This document shows positions 54,050 to 63,711 of a DNA stretch of 64,000 nt, in pieces. Position numbers and translations under genes: made by a program. The notes under the pieces were generated by a model. The model ran no database searches and was not told where the DNA came from. It saw only the letters and a program-made list of their open reading frames with translations. How positions within the stretch are numbered: position 1 is the first letter of the stretch; every line of letters begins with the position of its first letter. The DNA is from Actinoplanes oblitus (GTDB lineage: Bacteria; Actinomycetota; Actinomycetes; Mycobacteriales; Micromonosporaceae): positions 8,131,501 through 8,195,500 of the forward strand of contig NZ_CP126980.1 of NCBI RefSeq assembly GCF_030252345.1, read 5' to 3'.

Positions 54050-55438
54050 ATGATCACCCTCACCCGGGATGTCGTCCCGGTGTCTGTCGCCACCCCCGTA
54101 CGCCGTACCGGCGGGGTGCTCGCCTGGTCCTTCGCGGCGGCGCTGGCCGTGACGTACGCGCTGCTGTCGGTGCTCGACCACGAGCGGCTCCGTACCACCG
54201 GATTCGATCTGGGGATCTTCGAACAGGCGGTCCGCTCGTACGCCGAGGGCGGTCCCGGGCTGGTACCGCTCAAGGGACCGGGCTTCCCGCAGCTCGGCGA
54301 CCATTTCTCGCCCGTGCTGGTGGTGCTGGCGCCGCTGTACCGGGTCTTTCCCTCACCGCTGACGCTGCTGGTGGTCCAGGCACTGTCGCTGGCGGTCGCG
54401 GTCGTACCGATCATGTCGCTCGCCCACCGGCGTCTGGGCGGGTTCGCCGCGATGGTCGCGGGAGCCGGGTACGGCCTGTCCTGGGGAATCGCGTCGACGG
54501 TCGGCTTCGACTTCCACGAGGTGTGCTTCGCGGTGCCACTGCTGGCGTTCAGCCTTACCGCGGTCGCGGACCGGCGCCCGCGGGCAGCCGCCCTGTGGGC
54601 GATGCCCTTGCTGCTGGTCAAGGAGGACCTGGGGTTGACCGTGGCGGTCATCGGGCTGCTCGTCGCGGCCGGCGGGTCCCGCCGTCTGGGCGGCGGACTC
54701 GCGGCCGGCGGGATCCTGGGCACGGCTCTGGCGATGGGTGTCGTCGTTCCGGCCCTCAACCCGGACGACGGCTACGCCTACACGGCGACGGTCGGTTCCG
54801 GGCTGCCGGACGCGGTGTCCGGAGTCAAGCTGCTGACCGTGCTCGCCCTGCTGGCGCCGACCGCCGGTCTCGCCCTCCGATCGCCACTGGCGTGGGCCGC
54901 CGTGCCGACGCTGCTCTGGCGCTTCGCCTCCGGCAATCAGAACTACTGGGGCACCGGCTACCACTACAGCGCCGTCCTCATGCCCGTCATGATGCTGGCG
55001 TTTGTCGACGGGATGACTCGCTGGCGGATCGCTGGCGGGCGCGTCCGCTCCCGGCTGGCTTCCGCCGCGTTGCCGGCGAGCCTCGCCGTCACCCTGATCC
55101 TGCTCCCCCACTACCCGTTGGCGCGGCTCGCCTCGGCACAGCTCTGGCACCGGGATCCTCGCGACGCCGCCGCGCACCGGGTCCTCGACCTCGTTCCGGA
55201 CGGCGCCACGGTGGCCGCCGCCAACCGGCTGGCCCCGCAGCTGACCAGCCGGGCGACGGTCACGCTGTTCGGCTTCGACTACCCCGACCCGGCTCCGGAG
55301 TTCATCGTCGTCGACACCCGGACCGTGGACTTCCCCCTCCAGCCCGGCAGCCAGCGCCGCAGGATCGACACCGCGCTGGGCAGCGGTTACCTACGCGTGG
55401 CCAACGACGACGGATTCCTGCTGCTGAGGCGCCCCTGA
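54050..55438 (+). CDS. DUF2079 family polytopic membrane protein
   Basis: The 462-residue protein has about 10 membrane spans and the DUF2079 landmarks TGFDLGIFEQAVRSYAEGG, LGDHFSPVLVVLAPLY, FDFHEVCFAVPLLAFSL, LLLVKEDLGL and GYHYSAVLMPVM. The family resembles GT-C glycosyltransferases, with the H-E and D-x-G residues in outer loops, but has no proven activity. The C-terminal soluble part (about 370-462) includes VAAANRLAPQLTSRATVTLF, as in relatives. The ATG at 54050 was preferred; a GTG at 54035 would add five residues. It is divergent from the two-component genes and is a likely target of them. Confidence 0.88.
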   Translation: MITLTRDVVPVSVATPVRRTGGVLAWSFAAALAVTYALLSVLDHERLRTTGFDLGIFEQAVRSYAEGGPGLVPLKGPGFPQLGDHFSPVLVVLAPLYRVFPSPLTLLVVQALSLAVAVVPIMSLAHRRLGGFAAMVAGAGYGLSWGIASTVGFDFHEVCFAVPLLAFSLTAVADRRPRAAALWAMPLLLVKEDLGLTVAVIGLLVAAGGSRRLGGGLAAGGILGTALAMGVVVPALNPDDGYAYTATVGSGLPDAVSGVKLLTVLALLAPTAGLALRSPLAWAAVPTLLWRFASGNQNYWGTGYHYSAVLMPVMMLAFVDGMTRWRIAGGRVRSRLASAALPASLAVTLILLPHYPLARLASAQLWHRDPRDAAAHRVLDLVPDGATVAAANRLAPQLTSRATVTLFGFDYPDPAPEFIVVDTRTVDFPLQPGSQRRRIDTALGSGYLRVANDDGFLLLRRP

Positions 55439-55717
55439 GAGGCCGGCGGGACCCGCCGCTCGATGACCGGCGACCGGCCACCGACTCGTGGTGGGTGCGG
55501 ACCGCGTACCGAAAAGCGCGAAGCGCACAAGCGACCCGCAAGCGAGAAACCAACCGCACCGACCGACCCGAGGGCGAAGCCCGGGTGTCGAACCCGGAAG
55601 CGGGCAGACTCACCGCAACCATCGCACCGTGGGGTTTCCGGGGGCTCGGCCCCCGGAGCGGACAAGACAAGGGGCCCCGGTCCGCGCGTTCCGCGGACAC
55701 AGAGCCCCTGCCACTTG
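55439..55717. other. Intergenic region between DUF2079 gene and tRNA cluster
   Basis: Contains GC-rich hairpins, including the tRNA terminator at 55660-55709 and a second stem (gggggctcggccccc near 55640). A TTTCCGGTACGC-type motif occurs in reverse at 55504-55516 (gcgtaccgaaaa). No gene is seen. Confidence 0.55.
55660..55709 (-). terminator. Terminator of the tRNA cluster
   Basis: On the minus strand AGGGGC (55709-55704) pairs with GCCCCT (55675-55670), and an inner stem pairs GTCCGCG with CGCGGAC. The T-rich TTGTCTTGT follows. It begins 9 bp after the end of tRNA-Val. Confidence 0.75.
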
Positions 55718-55789
55718 TGGGCGATACTGGGATCGAACCAGTGACCTCTTCCGTGTCAAGGAAGCGCGCTCCCGCTGCGCCAATCGCCC
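55718..55789 (-). tRNA. tRNA-Val (anticodon GAC)
   Basis: 72 nt. Acceptor stem GGGCGAT pairs with ATCGCCC, discriminator A. The anticodon stem CTTCC/GGAAG closes the loop TTGACAC with anticodon GAC. The T arm has GGTTCGATCC. CCA is not encoded. Third of three tRNA genes on this strand. Confidence 0.97.
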
Positions 55790-55818
55790 GCGAACTGTGC
55801 CGTTTCCACGGCAAAGCG

Positions 55819-55889
55819 AGGTGGAGACGGGATTTGAACCCGTGTACACGGCTTTGCAGGCCGTTGCCTCGCCTCTCGGCCACTCCACC
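55819..55889 (-). tRNA. tRNA-Cys (anticodon GCA)
   Basis: 71 nt. Acceptor GGTGGAG pairs with CTCCACC, discriminator U as usual for tRNA-Cys. The anticodon stem ACGGC/GCCGT closes CTGCAAA with anticodon GCA. The T arm has GGTTCAAATCC. CCA is not encoded. Confidence 0.97.
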
Positions 55890-55930
55890 GAGCAGACCGG
55901 TGCCCAGTGGAACCGGCAACAGCCTCTCCG

Positions 55931-56002
55931 AGCGGAAGACGGGATTCGAACCCGCGACCCTCACCTTGGCAAGGTGATGCGCTACCACTGCGCCACTTCC
56001 GC
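55931..56002 (-). tRNA. tRNA-Gly (anticodon GCC)
   Basis: 72 nt. Acceptor GCGGAAG pairs with CTTCCGC, discriminator U. The anticodon stem TCACC/GGTGA closes TTGCCAA with anticodon GCC. The T arm has GGTTCGAATCC. First of the Gly-Cys-Val cluster, an order common in actinobacteria. Confidence 0.97.
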
Positions 56003-56240
56003 GTTCGCCGCCCGGTTTCCCCGGCGACGGATGAAACATTAGCCGAGCCCCCGGCCGGATGCCAAAGCGGGTCCCGCATCTCGCGATCCGCGACACCCGG
56101 GCATCCGGACAAATCACCAAAAGAGCAGGTCAGAGGCATCAGCCACGAGCCGGCCGCTCGGATCCGGACGGGTGATCCGTGGTCCGGCTCAGATCAACAC
56201 CGGTTTCCGGTACGCCCGGAGCACGGTCCCGCCCCGCGCC

Positions 56241-56432
56241 TCAGTGCGCGTCACCCAGCAGGCGGCGTACCTCGGCGACCAGCTCCGCCTGGAACGCCGC
56301 CACGCTGCCGTCCACCACGCCGATCCGGTAGTCCGAACCGGTCTCCGGGTCGTCGGCGAGCTGCGTGTCACGTTTCCCGGCCGAGCCGTCGGCGTGGCCG
56401 GCGGTGTACGCCAGGAATGCTTCTTCCATCAT
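56241..56432 (-). CDS. Small hypothetical protein (63 residues)
   Basis: The protein starts MMEEAFLAYTAGHADGSAGK and ends FQAELVAEVRRLLGDAH, an acidic, mostly helical small protein with no membrane span. AGGAG lies 7 bp before the first ATG of an ATGATG pair, a good translation signal. Longer upstream starts exist, but they extend into GC-rich non-conserved sequence. The YxxGxxDG pattern (YTAGHADGSAG) recalls small actinobacterial proteins of unknown function. Confidence 0.65.
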   Translation of the reverse strand: MMEEAFLAYTAGHADGSAGKRDTQLADDPETGSDYRIGVVDGSVAAFQAELVAEVRRLLGDAH

Positions 56433-56471
56433 CGGGGTCTCCTCGAACACGCGCGACAATCTCGCATGACT

Positions 56472-56494
56472 ACGGATGGCGGGGGGCCATCCGT
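56472..56494. terminator. Hairpin between VWA operon and small gene
   Basis: ACGGATGGC (56472-56480) pairs perfectly with GCCATCCGT (56486-56494) around a five-G loop. It may end the HtrA/MoxR/VWA operon, whose last stop is at 56729, although the distance is large and no T-run follows. Confidence 0.4.
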
Positions 56495-56621
56495 TCGATC
56501 GGTCCGCACCGGTGAGACGTCCGTCCGAATCCGGCCGCGGGTCCGGCGGCAACGAGGCGCCCGGCCGGAACCCGCCGCCGTTCAGTTGATCGAGGCCGGC
56601 GCGGCGATCGAGCCGGCGGCC

Positions 56622-56760
56622 GGCGGGACGGGACCACGGCGGACACGATCAGCCGCAGACGCGCGGGACGAGACGACGGCGGACACGATCAGCCGCAGAC
56701 GGGCGGGACGGGACGACGGCGGGCACGATCAGCCGGAGACGGGCGGGACGGGACGGCGGC
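56622..56760. repeat. 40-bp tandem repeat across the end of a VWA gene
   Basis: The unit ggacacgatcagccgcagac plus 20 bp (gcgcgggacgagacgacggc) starts at 56641, 56681 and 56721, with a partial copy before the first. Every unit contains a TGA on the minus strand (tca in gatcagcc). The VWA gene stops inside the copy at 56721; the other copies lie downstream. Confidence 0.9.
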
Positions 56761-57862
56761 GGGCCGGGCGGGGGCCGCGGTTCCACCACAGGGAGAGGCC
56801 GGCGCCGGTGACCACCAGCAGGGCGCCGGCCAGGACGAACCAGAAGCTGATCTCGACGTTCTCCCGGTGCAGGCCGATGGCCTTGGGCAGGTCGCCGAGC
56901 ACGCCGTTGAGCTCGTCGGCGTCCTGGGCCGTGAAGTACCGGCCGCCGGTGAGGTCGGCGACCTGGGTGAGCGCGACTTCGTCGATCTCCTGGACCCGGC
57001 CGCGCCCGCCGCCGGGGAAGCCGCCACCGCCGGGGAAGCCGCTGCCGCCGGGGAAGCCGCTGCCGCCCAGGAACGAGTCGCCGCTGACCTGGTCGGCGGT
57101 GCACACCATCGGGGACGGTTCGGTGGTGCCGAAGCCGATGGTGAAGATCCGGACCCGGCGGGCCGCCGCCTGCCCGGCCGCGGTGACCGGGTCGACGCCG
57201 GTGGTGTTCGAGCCGTCGGTGAGCACCACGATGGTGTCCGGCTGGTAGTCGCCCACCGCGCCCGGCGCGGCCGGACCGGACACGGAGCCGTCCAGGTCGG
57301 CGCCGGTCGCGGCGACGTCCGGGTTCCGTTCGGCGATCGCGTCGATGGACGTGAGGATGGCCTGGCCGATGGCGGTGCCGCGGGCGGTCCTCAGGGTGTC
57401 GATCGCGTCGAGCAGCCGGTCCTTGTCGGTGGTCGGGGTGACCAGCAGGCCGGCGATGCCGGAGAAGGCGACCAGCCCGATCTTGGTGCCGTCGCCCTGT
57501 GACCTGACGAACCGGCGGGCCGCGTCGGTCGCCGCGGCCAGCCGGTTGGGCCGCACGTCGGTGCTGCACATCGAGCCGGAGACGTCGATGGCCAGCAGGA
57601 TCGAGGTGTTGTTGGCCGGCACCGCGACCCGGGCCTGCGGCCGGGCCACGCCGACGGCCAGCGCCAGCAGGCCGGCCAGGAAGAGGTGGACCGGGATCCG
57701 GCGCTGCCAGGCGGACCGGCCGGGCAGCGCGGCCCGGATCAGCGCCACGCTGGAGACGGTCACCGCGGTGCGCTTCCGGCGCCGGTTCAGCCACCAGCGG
57801 GCGACCGGCAGCAGCGGGACGACCAGCAGGGCCGTCAGCGCCCACGGCCAGTGGAACGACAT
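56729..57862 (-). CDS. VWA domain membrane protein (BatA/BatB-like)
   Basis: The 377-residue protein has N-terminal spans (WPWALTALLVVPLLPVARWW and about 55-75), a VWA domain with the MIDAS motif AIDVSGSM (D-x-S-x-S) and the second and third metal residues in RGTAIGQAI and VLTDGSNT. A Gly/Phe-rich insert (GGSGFPGGSGFPGGGG) interrupts it, and a C-terminal span precedes the tail RGPRPARRRPVPPVSG. The tail is coded by the 40-bp repeat array. It is the last gene of the MoxR operon. Such proteins work with MoxR AAA+ ATPases in envelope assembly or protein maturation. Confidence 0.88.
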   Translation of the reverse strand: MSFHWPWALTALLVVPLLPVARWWLNRRRKRTAVTVSSVALIRAALPGRSAWQRRIPVHLFLAGLLALAVGVARPQARVAVPANNTSILLAIDVSGSMCSTDVRPNRLAAATDAARRFVRSQGDGTKIGLVAFSGIAGLLVTPTTDKDRLLDAIDTLRTARGTAIGQAILTSIDAIAERNPDVAATGADLDGSVSGPAAPGAVGDYQPDTIVVLTDGSNTTGVDPVTAAGQAAARRVRIFTIGFGTTEPSPMVCTADQVSGDSFLGGSGFPGGSGFPGGGGFPGGGRGRVQEIDEVALTQVADLTGGRYFTAQDADELNGVLGDLPKAIGLHRENVEISFWFVLAGALLVVTGAGLSLWWNRGPRPARRRPVPPVSG

Positions 57863-58830
57863 CACACGATCCTTCCGTGCCAGCGGGAGCCGAGCAGGCC
57901 GCCGAGCGCGAGCAGCAGCAGCGCGGCCCCGGCGAACGGCCCGGTCAGCTCCAGCGGCTCCCGCTTCGTGGTCAGGCGCAGATCGATCGACTCGGTGGTG
58001 TCGCGGAGCGTGCCCGGGTCGCCGGCCGCGTGGTACGACCCACCGGTGACCTGGGCGATCGCCGTCAGCGTGCGCTCGTCCAGCGCGGTGTTCAGCTGGT
58101 AGCCGTCGACCTTCACCGGCGCGCCCCGGGCGGTGCCGACGCCGACCGTCTGGATCCGCACCCCGGCCGCCGCGGCCAGCTCGGCGGCGGCCTGGACGTC
58201 CGGTCCGCCGGTGTTCTCCCCGTCGGAGAAGACCACGATGGTGGCCGACGGCCAGTAGCCGAGCGCGCTGGTGTCCGGGACCGAGCCGTTCGCCGGCAGG
58301 CTCACCGGTTTGCCGGTGATGGTGCCCAGGCCGACCAGGATGGCCTGGCCGAGCGACGTGCCGCCGCTGGGCCGCACCCGGCCGATGGCGGCCACCGCGG
58401 CGGCGTGGTCGCCGGTCGGCGCCTGGGTGAGCAGCGCGGTGTCGCCGAAGACCAGCACCCCGACGTCCACCGAGCCGGGTTGCCGCTCGACGAACCGGGT
58501 CGCCGCGGCCTGCGCGGCGGCCAGCCGGGTCGGGGTGACGTCGGTGGCGGCCATGCTGTTCGAGATGTCGAAGGCCAGCAGCACGGTGCCGGCCACCCGC
58601 GGCACGGCGACCTCTGCCTGCGGCCGGGCCAGCCCGACCAGGAGGATGGGCAGGGCGGCGAGCAGCAGCGCGTACGGTAGATGGCGCCGCGGGCCCCCGC
58701 CGGCCGGCGTGCCGAAACCGGCGGATCGCCAGGCGGCGGAGCGGCGGCGTTGCAGCGCGACGTAACCGGCGATCGCGCCGCCGGTCACCACTACCGCGAC
58801 GAGCAGGACGACCGGATAGCGGAAGCTCAT
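57862..58830 (-). CDS. VWA domain membrane protein (BatA-like)
   Basis: The 322-residue protein has two N-terminal spans, the motif RHLPYALLLAALPILLVGLA and a VWA domain with AFDISNSM (D-x-S-x-S), GGTSLGQAI and VFSDGENTGG. A C-terminal span (about 297-315) ends in RWHGRIV. Its stop overlaps the ATG of the second VWA gene and its ATG overlaps the stop of the DUF58 gene, so all are coupled. The two VWA proteins may form a membrane complex driven by the MoxR ATPase. Confidence 0.9.
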   Translation of the reverse strand: MSFRYPVVLLVAVVVTGGAIAGYVALQRRRSAAWRSAGFGTPAGGGPRRHLPYALLLAALPILLVGLARPQAEVAVPRVAGTVLLAFDISNSMAATDVTPTRLAAAQAAATRFVERQPGSVDVGVLVFGDTALLTQAPTGDHAAAVAAIGRVRPSGGTSLGQAILVGLGTITGKPVSLPANGSVPDTSALGYWPSATIVVFSDGENTGGPDVQAAAELAAAAGVRIQTVGVGTARGAPVKVDGYQLNTALDERTLTAIAQVTGGSYHAAGDPGTLRDTTESIDLRLTTKREPLELTGPFAGAALLLLALGGLLGSRWHGRIV

Positions 58831-59732
58831 CGGCGCACCTGCCCGGCGGTGCGCACCATCCGCACCAGGGCGGAGAGCAGGTCCTGGTCGGTGGTGATCC
58901 GGTGAGCGGCCACCCCGGCCCGGCGCATGACGGCGGCCAGCTCGGTCTCCCGGGCGTCGACCTCCCCGGCCAGCCGGCCGCGCAGCAGCGGGTCGCTGGT
59001 GTCGACGAGCAGTTGCTCGCCGGTCTCGGCATCCTCGACCAGGATCAGCCCGAGGTCGGGCAGGTCGAGTTCGGCCGGGTCGACGATCCGGACGACCACC
59101 ACCTCGTGCCGGTGGGTGAGCCTGCCGAGCGGGCGGTCCCAGCCCGGGTCGCCGATGAAGTCGGAGATCAGGAAGAGCAGGCTGCGCCGGCTGGCTGTGG
59201 TCTTCGCCGCCAGGTTGAGCATGGCGGTTAGATCGGTACCGGCGGCCGGCGTTCCGGACCTCTTCGGCTTCGCCGCCGGGGAGGGCTTGAGCAGCTCGTG
59301 GGCGATGCGCAGGATCTGGTCGCGGCCGGTGCGCGGCGGGATCACCCGCTGCGCGGCGTTGTCGAAGAGGATGGCGCCCACCCGGTTGCCGCCCTGTGAG
59401 ACGAGCCGCGCGAGGCTGACCGCCAGCTCGGTGGCGACCGAGTCCTTCCCCTCGTGGGCGCCGAACCGCATCGAGGCCGACCTGTCCACCACCAGCCAGG
59501 CGGTGAACTCGCGGTCCTCGGTGTACTGCCTGACGAACGGCTCGTCCAGCCGGGCGGTGACGTTCCAGTCGATGTGCCTGACGTCGTCCTCGGCGGTGTA
59601 GGTGCGCAGGTCGGTGAAGTCGACCCCGGCACCGTGCCAGATCGTGCGGTAGGCGCCCTGCAGCCGCCCGTCGAGCCGGCGGCCGAGCCGCCACTCCAGG
59701 CGCCGCAGCAGCCGCTCGGGAGGGCTGCCCAT
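58827..59732 (-). CDS. DUF58 family protein
   Basis: The 301-residue soluble protein carries DFTDLRTYTAEDDVRHIDWN and TARLDEPFVRQYTEDRE, the defining blocks of DUF58, followed by a degenerate VWA-like fold with VVDRSASMRFG. It follows the MoxR gene after 3 bp and overlaps the first VWA gene. In other bacteria DUF58 genes always sit between moxR and VWA genes, and the protein probably links the AAA+ ATPase to the membrane partners. Confidence 0.93.
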   Translation of the reverse strand: MGSPPERLLRRLEWRLGRRLDGRLQGAYRTIWHGAGVDFTDLRTYTAEDDVRHIDWNVTARLDEPFVRQYTEDREFTAWLVVDRSASMRFGAHEGKDSVATELAVSLARLVSQGGNRVGAILFDNAAQRVIPPRTGRDQILRIAHELLKPSPAAKPKRSGTPAAGTDLTAMLNLAAKTTASRRSLLFLISDFIGDPGWDRPLGRLTHRHEVVVVRIVDPAELDLPDLGLILVEDAETGEQLLVDTSDPLLRGRLAGEVDARETELAAVMRRAGVAAHRITTDQDLLSALVRMVRTAGQVRR

Positions 59733-59735
59733 GGG

Positions 59736-60728
<993 letters not shown>

Positions 60729-60765
60729 GAATCCCGTCCCTCGCTTCGTTGTGCCTGTCCTGCCA

Positions 60766-61620
60766 TCACAGCGGCGGCGCCCGGCCGGGGCCGTTGTCAC
60801 CGCCGCCCAGGGCCGCGCCGATCGGCACGGCGAACCCGATGCCGATGAAGGTGCCGGCGTCGGTCGGGTTGGCCAGCGCCACCACGATGCCGACCACCTG
60901 GCCCTGGTCGTTGATCAGCGGGCCGCCGGAGCTGCCCGGGTTGACCGCCGCGTCGAACTGGATCAGCCCGGCGATGCCGCCCCGTGCGCTCCGGGCCAGC
61001 TCGCGGTCCAGCCCGGAGACCACGCCGCTGCTGGTGGACGCGGTCAGGCCGAGCGGGTTACCGATCGCCACCACCGTGTCGCCGACCTCCACGCCGCCGC
61101 CGAGAACGGCCGGGACCAGCGGGTCCGGCAGTTTCGCCGGGGCCAGGGTGGCGATGTCGAGGGCCTGGTCGCGCGAGGCGACCCGGGCGGACGAGGTGGT
61201 GCCGTCGGTGAAGGTCAGCTTGATCGTCTCGGCGCCGTCGACCACGTGGAAGGCGGTCAGCACGGTGCCGTCCTCGTTCGCGATCACGCCGGTGCCGGTG
61301 GCCGACTCGGCCGCCTTCCTCGCGTCGTGGCCGGTGGTCTGGATCAGCACCACCGAGGGGAGCAGCGTCTGGTAGACCTCGCCGACCGTGAGCGGGCCCG
61401 GTGACGCGGACGGGCTGGGCTTGGCGGCGGCTTGCGACCGGGTGGTGTCACCGCCACGGGTGAACGCCACCCAGGTGATCACCGCGGCCCAGGCGACGAC
61501 CAGGGCGATCACCGCCCAGCGGCGGCGCGCGGGAGTGTTCAGGCTGCTCAGACGGCTTGGGGTAGGCTCCTCCACGGCCGGTCCCGAGGGTTCGGAACCG
61601 TCCGGCCGGAGCACGGTCAT
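60766..61620 (-). CDS. Membrane-anchored HtrA/trypsin-like serine protease without PDZ domain
   Basis: The 284-residue protein has a cytoplasmic tail, one span (about 34-54), a Ser/Pro linker and a chymotrypsin-fold domain. The triad is H125 (LTAFHVVDG), D155 (ALDIATL) and S231 (NPGSSGGPL). It ends after FIGIGFAVPIGAALGG without a PDZ domain. The chosen ATG at 61620 leaves out an AT-rich upstream stretch that would give MKISEKSL; that stretch looks like leader or promoter DNA. It is the first gene of the MoxR/DUF58/VWA operon, suggesting joint work in envelope protein quality control. Confidence 0.88.
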   Translation of the reverse strand: MTVLRPDGSEPSGPAVEEPTPSRLSSLNTPARRRWAVIALVVAWAAVITWVAFTRGGDTTRSQAAAKPSPSASPGPLTVGEVYQTLLPSVVLIQTTGHDARKAAESATGTGVIANEDGTVLTAFHVVDGAETIKLTFTDGTTSSARVASRDQALDIATLAPAKLPDPLVPAVLGGGVEVGDTVVAIGNPLGLTASTSSGVVSGLDRELARSARGGIAGLIQFDAAVNPGSSGGPLINDQGQVVGIVVALANPTDAGTFIGIGFAVPIGAALGGGDNGPGRAPPL

Positions 61621-61843
61621 CACGGCACGACCGCCACACTCAGCATTTCTTGACGCTACAAGCGATTTCTCGGAAATCTTCATGCGTCACCCAATGGTTT
61701 CCGGTACGCAAGATCGGCCATCAACCAGCAAAGCGGGTATATCGCCTCGCCGTGGGTTTGACAGCCGACGCCTACCTCGGGGACAGGGTCCCCATGGTCC
61801 GGGCGGTGACGCTGGGGTTCCCCGACGAGCCGAGGAGCCCCGT

Positions 61844-62362
61844 ATGAACAAGCCCGAGGAAGCCACGCTGGCGGTCGGCGCCGTTCCGCCGCGTGATCCG
61901 TGGAGTGAGCCGGCGCGGGACGCTTCCGGGCCGCCCGCCGAGATCGTGCCGACCGCTCCGGAGTGGACCCGGACCGGCCCGATCCTGGAGATCGGCGGGG
62001 CCGCCGCCGCGCCGCCGGCTCCCCCGGCCGCCGGAGCACCCCAGCGCAAGCGGTCCTGGAGTCCGCGCATGATCCTGATCGCCGCGGTTCTCGGCACGGC
62101 GGTCGCCAGCTCCGGCATCACCGCCGGCATCATGGCCGCCACCGGCGGCACCGGCTCGGCGGGCGTCACCCAGCAGCAGGGCGGCCCGGGCGGCGGCGGG
62201 ATGCCGGGCGGTGGCTTCGGCGGCGGCATGCGCGGGCAGAACGGCCAGCCGGGCGGCACCCTCGATCAGGGCCAGGGCGCTACCCAGGACGGTGCCGCCG
62301 GTGCCGACGGCACCACGGGCTCCGCCGGCACCACTGGTTCCACGGGCTCCACCGGCACGTGA
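61844..62362 (+). CDS. Membrane protein with Gly-rich extracellular tail
   Basis: The 172-residue protein has a hydrophilic Pro/Ala-rich cytoplasmic half (1-75), one span (MILIAAVLGTAVASSGITAG, about 76-97) and a Gly-rich tail with GGPGGGGMPGGGFGGGM and Gly-Ser-Thr repeats (TTGSAGTTGSTGSTGT). GAGGAG precedes the ATG. It is divergent from the HtrA-type protease gene with a 223-bp gap. The cytoplasmic half followed by a span before Gly-rich sequence resembles the N-termini of actinobacterial HtrA-like proteins, but no protease domain is present. It may be a truncated relative or a structural surface protein. Confidence 0.7.
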   Translation: MNKPEEATLAVGAVPPRDPWSEPARDASGPPAEIVPTAPEWTRTGPILEIGGAAAAPPAPPAAGAPQRKRSWSPRMILIAAVLGTAVASSGITAGIMAATGGTGSAGVTQQQGGPGGGGMPGGGFGGGMRGQNGQPGGTLDQGQGATQDGAAGADGTTGSAGTTGSTGSTGT

Positions 62363-62368
62363 GCACTC

Positions 62369-62403
62369 CCGTGGGGCGCGGCCACGGCGGGCGCGCCCCA
62401 CGG
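62369..62403. terminator. Bidirectional hairpin between convergent genes
   Basis: CCGTGGGGCGCG (62369-62380) pairs perfectly with CGCGCCCCACGG (62392-62403). On the plus strand GTACCGAAAA follows. It lies between the stop at 62362 and the convergent nuclease gene ending at 62454. Confidence 0.8.
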
Positions 62404-62453
62404 CGTACCGAAAACCGGTCCGACCGGTGGCACCGGGCGGCGGTCCTGTTCGC

Positions 62454-63695
62454 TCAGGCGTAGTAGTCGTCGAGCGTCTCGACCGTGGCCGTGCCCGGCA
62501 GGGGCTGGTCCCGCGCGCCGCCCGGGTACGGGATGCCCAGCTCCCGGAAGTAAACGGCGGCCAGCAGCTCGGTGTGGTGGTGGAAGATGACCGACGAGCG
62601 GGGTGACGCGGGAACCCGCTCCTTGGTGACGTTCTCCACCGCGCGGTTCAGGTATCCCCACAGCCGCAGGTGCTGTCCGGAGTAGAGCTCGCGGGCGCGG
62701 GCCCGGTCGATGTCGGTGCCCAGGAACGCCTCCGTCACCCGCTGCCGGACACCCCGCACGTAGGAGACCACCTCGTCCGGCATCGCCGCGAGCAGACCGG
62801 AGTGCTCCAGCGAGCGGGCATCCTGGTTGACGGCGGTGACCGCACCGGACCCGTCGATCCGGAACAGGCACACGTCCAGTTCACCGGCCGCCTCCAGGGC
62901 GCTCGCGGTGTACCCGGACGTCGAGTAGAACAGGTGGTACGGGCTGTCCGGGCGGGCCCCGCGCAGCTGCTGGACCACCGGGGCGCCGACCGGGGTGCCC
63001 TGCATCTTGACCTGGGCGACCGCCTCGGCGGCGACGACGTCGAGCCCGTTGTCCCGGCTGCCCCCGGTGAGCGCCGCGTCCGGGAAACCGAACTCCCGCA
63101 TGTGCCGGCAGGCGATCATCTCGGCGGCACGCCAGTCGGTCGGCAGGATCGGCTGCTCCGGCAGCGGCCGGGCCGGCGCGTCGGACAGCAGTCGCGGGTC
63201 CGGCGGCAGCGGCACGCCGGGACTCTCCGGCAGCCGCATGATGTGCTCCCCCGCACCCGTCGTGAGGATGGCGAACTCCGGTGACTCCAGGCTGTCCAGG
63301 AACACCTTGAAGTAGAAGTGGCGCCCGTCGATCGCCTTGAGCGCGTTCGTCCAGCCGGTCACCTCCCAGGGGGCACCCGGATCGCTGGAGTGACCCGCGG
63401 AGGACGGCGTACCCGGCAGCACCGCGATGCCACCGGTGCCGCGGTCGACCAGGAACCAGGCCCGGAGGGTACGCACGGCGAGGTCGAGCGGCCGCTCCCG
63501 GCGGGACAGGCGGGGCAGCGGCACGAGGGTGCTCTGCGACACCGCGTCGGCGATCAGCTCCACGTGGTCGCCGGGCAGCAGGGCGTTCAGGATGACGGCG
63601 CCGACAGCCGGGTGGATCGGCTGCGGCTCCCGGCCGCCGGCGTAGCGGCGCCAGGCCCAGGCCGAGCGGGCGTCCTCATGCAGTGGGTTGGTCAT
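62454..63695 (-). CDS. Mrr-like PD-(D/E)xK restriction endonuclease domain protein
   Basis: The 413-residue protein has a C-terminal-to-middle nuclease fold. A helix with E192 (WRAAEMIACRHMREFGF) precedes GGSRDNGLDVV with D219 and AVAQVKMQ with Q228 and K230, which is the D...QxK form of the Mrr family core; PVVQQLRGAR follows as in Mrr-type enzymes. The N-terminal 180 residues are not recognised and may be a specificity or sensor domain; the last 100 residues are helical (GYLNRAVENVTKERVP). No methyltransferase lies next to it, so a methyl-dependent (type IV-like) or regulated activity is plausible. A near-perfect palindrome lies just upstream (63712). Confidence 0.8.
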   Translation of the reverse strand: MTNPLHEDARSAWAWRRYAGGREPQPIHPAVGAVILNALLPGDHVELIADAVSQSTLVPLPRLSRRERPLDLAVRTLRAWFLVDRGTGGIAVLPGTPSSAGHSSDPGAPWEVTGWTNALKAIDGRHFYFKVFLDSLESPEFAILTTGAGEHIMRLPESPGVPLPPDPRLLSDAPARPLPEQPILPTDWRAAEMIACRHMREFGFPDAALTGGSRDNGLDVVAAEAVAQVKMQGTPVGAPVVQQLRGARPDSPYHLFYSTSGYTASALEAAGELDVCLFRIDGSGAVTAVNQDARSLEHSGLLAAMPDEVVSYVRGVRQRVTEAFLGTDIDRARARELYSGQHLRLWGYLNRAVENVTKERVPASPRSSVIFHHHTELLAAVYFRELGIPYPGGARDQPLPGTATVETLDDYYA

Positions 63696-63711
63696 GGTCC
63701 TCTGTCCCCCA

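Noticed and set aside
54016..55977. Open frame running from the DUF2079 region through the tRNA genes
   Set aside because: It is out of frame with the DUF2079 protein and crosses three structured tRNAs on the other strand; the apparent protein motifs there are tRNA shadows.
61621..61683. Upstream start (MKISEKSLVAS) for the HtrA-type protease
   Set aside because: The stretch is AT-rich compared with the gene, lacks a ribosome binding site and looks like leader DNA.
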